The notes beneath the pieces are model-generated. The model searched no databases, was not told the origin of the DNA, and worked only from the letters and a program-made list of their open reading frames with translations. From Chimonanthus salicifolius (Eukaryota; Streptophyta; Magnoliopsida; Laurales; Calycanthaceae), in NCBI GenBank assembly GCA_013350335.1, contig CM023538.1, forward strand, positions 55,162,769 to 55,226,768: a DNA stretch of 64,000 bases, read 5' to 3'. Below are positions 59,336 through 64,000 of the stretch, in pieces. Within the stretch, counting starts at the first letter, position 1. Every line of letters begins with the position of its first letter. Position numbers and translations under genes: made by a program.

Positions 59336-59686
59336 ATGCCTCTTGGGCTTGGCGTTCCATCTTTATCTGTCGGGTATTTGGTGAAAGCTCACACTGTTCA
59401 TGCTGTGGGAAATGGCAGCAATACTTTGTTTTGGATTGATCCATGGATTCGGCCTGGGTTAATTCTTACAGAGCATTTTGGTTATAGGCCCACTCATGAC
59501 CTTGGCTTCGGGATGGGCCGCTTCATCAGTCATGCTAGATGGGCTCTTCCAAGTCCCACTTCTGCTGAGCTATTTGAAATTTGGGATATGATTATGGAAG
59601 TCCAGCTTCCTTGCCATGGTATTGATGATCAAATATCTGGACTGCTAGCCATGGTGGGTTTTTCTCCATTCATTCTTCTGAAGTAG
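59336..59686 (+). pseudogene. LINE C-terminal (zf-RVT-adjacent) fragment
   Basis: 116 codons reading VKAHTVHAVGNGSNTLFWID and PWIRPGLILTEHFG, which match the region just before the zinc-binding end of plant LINE ORF2 proteins (the IGNG..FW.D.W pattern). The RT core and the final Cys/His cluster are missing. It is a passive fragment, interrupted downstream by a hAT-like MITE at 59707. Confidence 0.72.
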
Positions 59687-59706
59687 ATTGTTGTTTAGCT
59701 TCTATA

Positions 59707-59871
59707 CAGTGTCGGTTTTGAGATGTCCTTAAATTTCAGAGGTCCTAAACGAAATCGTAAGATGGAATCCTACTGCAATTAATATTCTTTTTTTTAGAGG
59801 CCCTGACATACTCTGAAATTTTGAAGACTCTAGACGACGGCCTAAGCCGCTTATAACCAGTACCGACCCTG
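59707..59871. mobile_element. hAT-like MITE, CAGNGTCGGT family
   Basis: 165 bp. The left end CAGTGTCGGTTTTGAG resembles the reverse-complemented right end CAGGGTCGGTACTGG. Flanks CTTCTATA (59699-59706) and CTCCTATG (59872-59879) match at 6 of 8. It has GAGGTCC / GAGGCCC words inside, like many hAT MITEs. No ORF. Confidence 0.72.
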
Positions 59872-59879
59872 CTCCTATG

Positions 59880-61040
59880 GTTGAACCTGATTGGGTTGAT
59901 TAGGTGTGATTTACTGGTTACATTTATAGGCATTTTATCTTTGCTTGGTTCTTCTTCCGCCACTCCCATCTTGAATCTCATTCCCACTTGATACAGTGCC
60001 TACAGCCTTAATGTTTGGATGCTTGTCCTTGGTACGTTTAATTTCAATAGCAAAACTTTTAGAATACTGCCAAAAATAAAAAAATCCATAGGAAAATATC
60101 AACAACCAATAGCGAAAATGGGTGGGCCATGCTGCACACAAAAATAAATAATAAAGAGAGAGCACACAAGTACCATGTGATTCAGTAGAAACCAATAAGA
60201 ATACCTTTTTGGCTTCTACTCTGCTTGGAATTTGACTTGTAGATGCAGGCAAAATTAAGTAATAGTCTCCAGTATCACTGAATACAAATTATAGTTTAAT
60301 CTAAATTATTATTTTTTTAAGTCCTTGTCTTTTTTTTTTTTTTTCCTGAGGTCTTCGGGATGCATGCAAGCAGGCATAACTGCATGTATCTGATAATTTT
60401 ATAGACAGGGACTCTTTAGAATAAAATAGGAATCAAATTTAAAACTCTACTCATACTTTCTTAGATGGGTGACTCACCATCACCCCTTTGGATTTTTTTT
60501 TTGAAGTCCTTGTCACTATAATTATTTTTATCAAAATGATTGCTTCATCAAGTTTATTAGTTATTTATATGAGATTATAATATTGTTAACTATTAAGAAA
60601 GTTTTAGAGATTGTTTGAAAAGATCAAATACAGTTTTTTAACCACACATAGATTTATTGAATCATGTAACAGTAATAATTAAGTCATTTAACTATTTAAA
60701 AATTCATTAAAAATATATATTTTGCCATCTAATCCAGTCAAGTGATTAAAGCCAAATAATCATTTCCATTTCATTTATTTTTCATTATTGATTTACATTG
60801 CAAGGTGAAAAACAAAAAAAAAAAAAAATGGCCAATCAACTTTTATCAGTTGCTTAATGATGTAATTTTTATTCCACTCAGCAAAGTCAAACTTACCTTG
60901 TGTAGTATTGCTTTGAGAAGGCCTTTTTCAACTCCCATTTTGACTGTGGAAGAAGCATGTGAAAAACGTGTGGATGACAACGTCTAATACATTATTCTTC
61001 TGTTCTTCCATGGATAACAGAATCTGCCGTCAAACCACAC
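59880..61040. other. intergenic, no gene supported
   Basis: AT-rich, with a second diverged family-2 tRNA-like SINE piece at about 60395-60490 (minus). Nothing else is supported. Confidence 0.45.
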
Positions 61041-61047
61041 AGTCATC

Positions 61048-61073
61048 GCCGCCGCCGCCGCCGCCGCCGCCGT
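61048..61073. repeat. (GCC)n microsatellite
   Basis: About eight GCC repeats beginning in TCATCGCCGCC. It lies about 65 bp beyond the stop of the minus-strand gene, so probably in its 3' UTR. Confidence 0.9.
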
Positions 61074-61137
61074 CAAATCATTTCCGTTTCCGTTCTGTCT
61101 TATGTACAACAACAGCAGTCTATCCTAACAGCCGACG

Positions 61138-61599
61138 TCACCGCTCCCTGTGCTTCCACCGAATACACAACGACCAGCGGAGGCAGTCGAGCGCACGTGA
61201 GAAGATGGGCATCAGGTGACGGCGGAAGAAGGCAAGGCAGTTGGGAAGGAACCGGGAGCAGACCCCGTGGAAGAAGTGGGATCCGGAGGGGGCAGGGGAG
61301 GGAGCCACAGGCTGGAGGTAGGCCCAGGCGGCCTGCTTAACCAGCCGATTCCGGATGGAGATCTCGTGGCAACTCTGACTGCTGCCACCTGGCGAGGACT
61401 GGATAAAGGACCTCGAAAACGAAGGGATCAGGTCCTTGAGGCTGGTGTAGGAGAGCCGGCGTTCCGTCGCCAGGTCCAAAGCAACGGTCTGACGGTTAAG
61501 ATCCTCTGTCGGGATATCCAGCTCTGCCGGCACAACCGTAGTGGCGATGGAGTTCCTCCGTTGCAGCGGTGAGGCTTTACCTATTCCCATAGACCCCAT
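61138..61599 (-). CDS. conserved small plant protein of unknown function
   Basis: 153 codons, intronless, from ATG at 61597-61599 (MGSMGIGKASPLQRRNS); a second ATG three codons on could also serve. It resembles a family of short plant proteins known only by conserved segments: RRNSIATTVVPAELDIP (about residues 14-30), RRLSYTSLKDLIP (about 47-59) and ISIRNRLVKQAAWAYLQPV (about 81-99). The C-terminus is basic and hydrophobic (FRRHLMPIFSRALDCLRW). GC content is well above the surroundings. No catalytic motif is visible; function is unknown. A CT-rich leader and a CT microsatellite lie upstream. The ORF on the opposite strand is a shadow. Confidence 0.85.
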   Translation of the reverse strand: MGSMGIGKASPLQRRNSIATTVVPAELDIPTEDLNRQTVALDLATERRLSYTSLKDLIPSFSRSFIQSSPGGSSQSCHEISIRNRLVKQAAWAYLQPVAPSPAPSGSHFFHGVCSRFLPNCLAFFRRHLMPIFSRALDCLRWSLCIRWKHRER

Positions 61600-61820
61600 C
61601 TATAGAGAGAGAGAGAGAAGGAGATTTGCTCAAAGACGGATTTGATTTGATATTAATCTTAACTAATTATGATTAGATAGAGATTAAGCTGATAAAGAGA
61701 ATCGGCGGATAGGATTTGGGGCTCTGCAAGAGAAGCCTTACCGCCAAAAATTCAGAGCCGTCGGATCTCCGTCCTCGTCCCCGAAATTTCATGCCCACTC
61801 TCTCTCTCTCTCTCTCATTT
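61600..61820 (-). promoter_or_regulatory. CT/GA-rich leader and promoter region of the small gene
   Basis: On the minus strand a CTCTCTCTCTCTAT run lies directly before the ATG, and a second GA/CT run of about 20 bp lies at 61798-61817. Such Y-patch or GA-repeat leaders are common in plant promoters. No clear TATA box was found. Confidence 0.45.
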
Positions 61821-62263
61821 CCCTGGATTTCGGCTTTTGATGTTTTCCAAAGAGAAGAAGCCGTACTAACGAAAAATATTGTGGGACGAAATGACGGCCC
61901 ATTTGGGGAAAAGAGGGACGTTGGGCTGCATTTATTGAAAAAAGTTTATGGATTAATAACATTTTTATCTATTGTAAAATAATTTTGAAAATGATTGGGG
62001 CATATTTTTCCATAAAGAAATACTGTACTAATTTATCTGAATGATAAAGTTTATCATATTTAATTTTAACCCAATTAGTCTTATAATTAATGTAATTAGA
62101 TGCTTTCGTTGAAGATTTTTTGAAACAACCCATTTGAAGATTAATCGGAATTATATCTTTGTAATGCCAATATGTTAGACAATGACACATTAATAATTTT
62201 TACTCCATTTGGTCATGCTAATGTGCAAATAATGTATCACGTAGCGGCATACGGAAAAAACAT
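61821..62263. other. intergenic, no gene supported
   Basis: AT-rich spacer between the small gene and the MITE; no feature seen. Confidence 0.45.
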
Positions 62264-62272
62264 TAGATTAAG

Positions 62273-62599
62273 GGTAGCGATCCTCTCACGGGTATTTTGT
62301 GTAACGATATGCGGGATTGAGGGTATTGTCCATTTTACCCTTCCATTGCCGTACGAAAACATTTTAAAAGAATTCAGTGATCCGGTCAGTATTTCAATTT
62401 GCTGTTCTATATGAAAAAACAGTCTCATTTAGATAAATTTCAATAAGTCGGTCAGTGAGCCGATTTATATCGCAGTGAAAGGGTCAGTGATCTGGTCAGT
62501 GATCCGAAGGATTTGTTGAGCCAGTTCGAAGGGTAAAATGGACAATACAGTAGAACCTGTTTCGAATTACACAAAACTCCCATGGGAGGATCGCTACTC
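62273..62599. mobile_element. Mutator-like MITE, copy B
   Basis: 327 bp with ends GGTAGCGATCCTCTCACGGG and (reverse complement) GAGTAGCGATCCTCCCATGG. A perfect 9-bp duplication TAGATTAAG flanks it (62264-62272, 62600-62608). The inside is the same as copy A at 22951-23291 but inverted relative to it (for example the TCATTTAGATAAATTTCA segment). Non-coding. Confidence 0.9.
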
Positions 62600-62624
62600 T
62601 AGATTAAGGGAAATAATAAATATC

Positions 62625-62698
62625 AGAATAGTGAGTCATCCTGTAGGAGTTTTATGCTGTGTATCCCATAGTTTCCCACATAAATTCAAAAAAAAAAA
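62625..62698 (+). mobile_element. SINE, family 1, copy 5 (3' part)
   Basis: Contains ATAGTGAGTCATCCTGTAGG and GTTTCCCACATAAATTC with an A-tail of about 11. It is 5'-truncated, and the target duplication is not clear. It sits just right of the Mutator-like MITE. Confidence 0.7.
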
Positions 62699-62699
62699 G

Positions 62700-64000
62700 T
62701 ATCAATGTTTTTAATGAAAAGTGACAGTAAATTTGTCTTTTTTAGTTGTCATAATTTAATTGGTGAAATAGTATACTGGTGTCCCTTGTTATATATCGAC
62801 AGTTACTTAAAATTTACTGCATATTTATCGACACAATACCATTATCAAATTATTAGCATGTATTTATCGCCACTACCATTTTTAATCGTAAATTCCCTAT
62901 AAGATCGCGTTAAAATGTGATAAATGATAATGATGCCATTTAGCCAAGTTAAATGAAACTTAAAATTAGGTTTTTTAACGGTGGATGATTGTGTTGGAAT
63001 TATATGATATTTTCCTCAAGAATTGTTAATTGAAAACTATTTATTTATTTATATTTTTATTACTTTTAAACATTTATCATTTTTACAAGATTTTCAAATA
63101 ATTTTCCGATAAATATTTGAGAAATTGAAAATATTGTGATATTATCAATAGCCATTAATATCCTGAGAACAATATTTATAGCATTGATTATCAAATAGAC
63201 TAGTGTCTTTATCAATTCCGTTAAATTAAATTCACCATTAACTACACACATTGTTTGTCGCATTGAATGAGCTAAATCAAATATGTAACAAAATAATATT
63301 ACTTGTCTATGTAAATGAGTCCATTTTTATTCATTATAAGCTGTTAGGCCAATGTTTAATTATGATTATCTAAAACACCACCTTTAATCCCAATATTCAC
63401 GCCATTTCTTATAGAATATAAAATTAATAATTAAAGTAAAACAATAAAATTTTAGAGAATTTTAAAATTATAATTAAATTTATCTAATCAAAATAACTTG
63501 ATAAGCACCAAACATATTTTTCTATTGATTTAGATAATAGATTGGGTCTTATATTCTCACTGATCTATATCTTACACCAATAATGATCTATATAGAAAAA
63601 ATCCACCCACATAGATTTATCTCTTACATTTTTTTCTATTCAAATAATAATTCGATAAAACTATTATTGAAAATTTACAGTAATTTATTTGTGCCTTGAA
63701 ACATAAGTAAGCAGAAGAAAAGAAAATGAAAATTTAAGTGTTTCAAATCTTATTCTTGTGGATAAACAGTTAATTTATAAAAGAAAACATTAGATTTAAA
63801 TATAATGAGATATAAATTTTTTTTTTTCAAATCATGTAAATGCAAAGAAGATTAACTAAAATCCAAATGGATTTGGAGTGATGGACTTAAAAAATATTTA
63901 AAAAAATTATTTTTATAGATTTACTTGATATATATAAATAACAAGAGTTATATATATTTTGAGAATTAGTCGAGTATAACCGCCCTAAAAAATTATATAA
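62700..64000. other. intergenic, very AT-rich, no gene supported
   Basis: Nothing beyond short AT-driven ORFs. The segment at 62770-63000 has repeated TTTATCG words (TATTTATCGACAC, TATTTATCGCCAC) that loosely resemble 44400-44520; it may be an old MITE, not delimited. Confidence 0.4.

Noticed and set aside
60959..61572. Plus-strand ORFs with poly-Pro and Gly/Glu-rich segments
   Set aside because: They are shadows of the (GCC)n repeat and of the conserved minus-strand gene, whose codons show the family motifs.
1..64000. CRISPR array, prokaryotic operon or plastid insertion
   Set aside because: No regularly spaced identical repeats with unique spacers, no operon-like gene packing and no recognisable plastid genes. 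All content is typical plant nuclear DNA.

Overview
This window is plant nuclear DNA. It is AT-rich, gene-poor and dense in repeats. It holds Ty3/gypsy and Ty1/copia LTR retrotransposons, LINE remnants, a tRNA-derived SINE family, Stowaway, hAT-like and Mutator-like MITEs, and genes of plant-type families. It looks like a transposon-rich angiosperm; I cannot name the species. I see no prokaryotic, organellar or CRISPR content.

Layout. 1-630: right end of an LTR element that extends left of the window. 630-7.3 kb: mostly non-coding, with a 171-bp tandem duplication (3.72-4.06 kb) and a possible acidic first exon (5.14-5.34 kb, minus). 7.33-14.07 kb: a complete but decayed chromovirus whose two LTRs differ greatly in length. 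14-17 kb: repeats and the leader of a GT29 (sialyltransferase-like) gene at 17.15-18.31 kb, which is broken by one missing base. 19.7-26 kb: an RNase H-like fragment, a Mutator-like MITE, a hAT-like foldback element with a perfect 8-bp target duplication, and a LINE reverse transcriptase remnant.

26.4-58.1 kb is a cluster of segmental duplications. Four units share the same ordered flanking blocks; two carry a MAPKKK-type kinase gene on the minus strand. The first kinase (34.84-36.41 kb) is intact. The second (47.95-49.57 kb) has lost its start codon, has two frameshifts in the N-lobe, a changed TATA-like box and a lost stop. Its upstream flank was later split by a 6.33-kb copia element (49.71-56.04 kb) whose LTRs differ at only 4 of 285 positions. 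Because the units are paralogous, several younger insertions (SINEs, a Stowaway MITE, a hAT MITE, the copia element) can be compared with an empty site inside the same window.

58-64 kb: further MITEs, a LINE fragment, a short gene for a conserved plant protein (61.14-61.60 kb, minus) and a second Mutator-like MITE copy.

The genes likely to make protein are the kinase at 34.8-36.4 kb, the small protein at 61.1-61.6 kb and, if the frameshift is a sequencing error, the GT29 enzyme. No shared pathway links them. I found no convincing new biological system. The most informative parts are the duplication cluster with its built-in empty sites and the foldback element.
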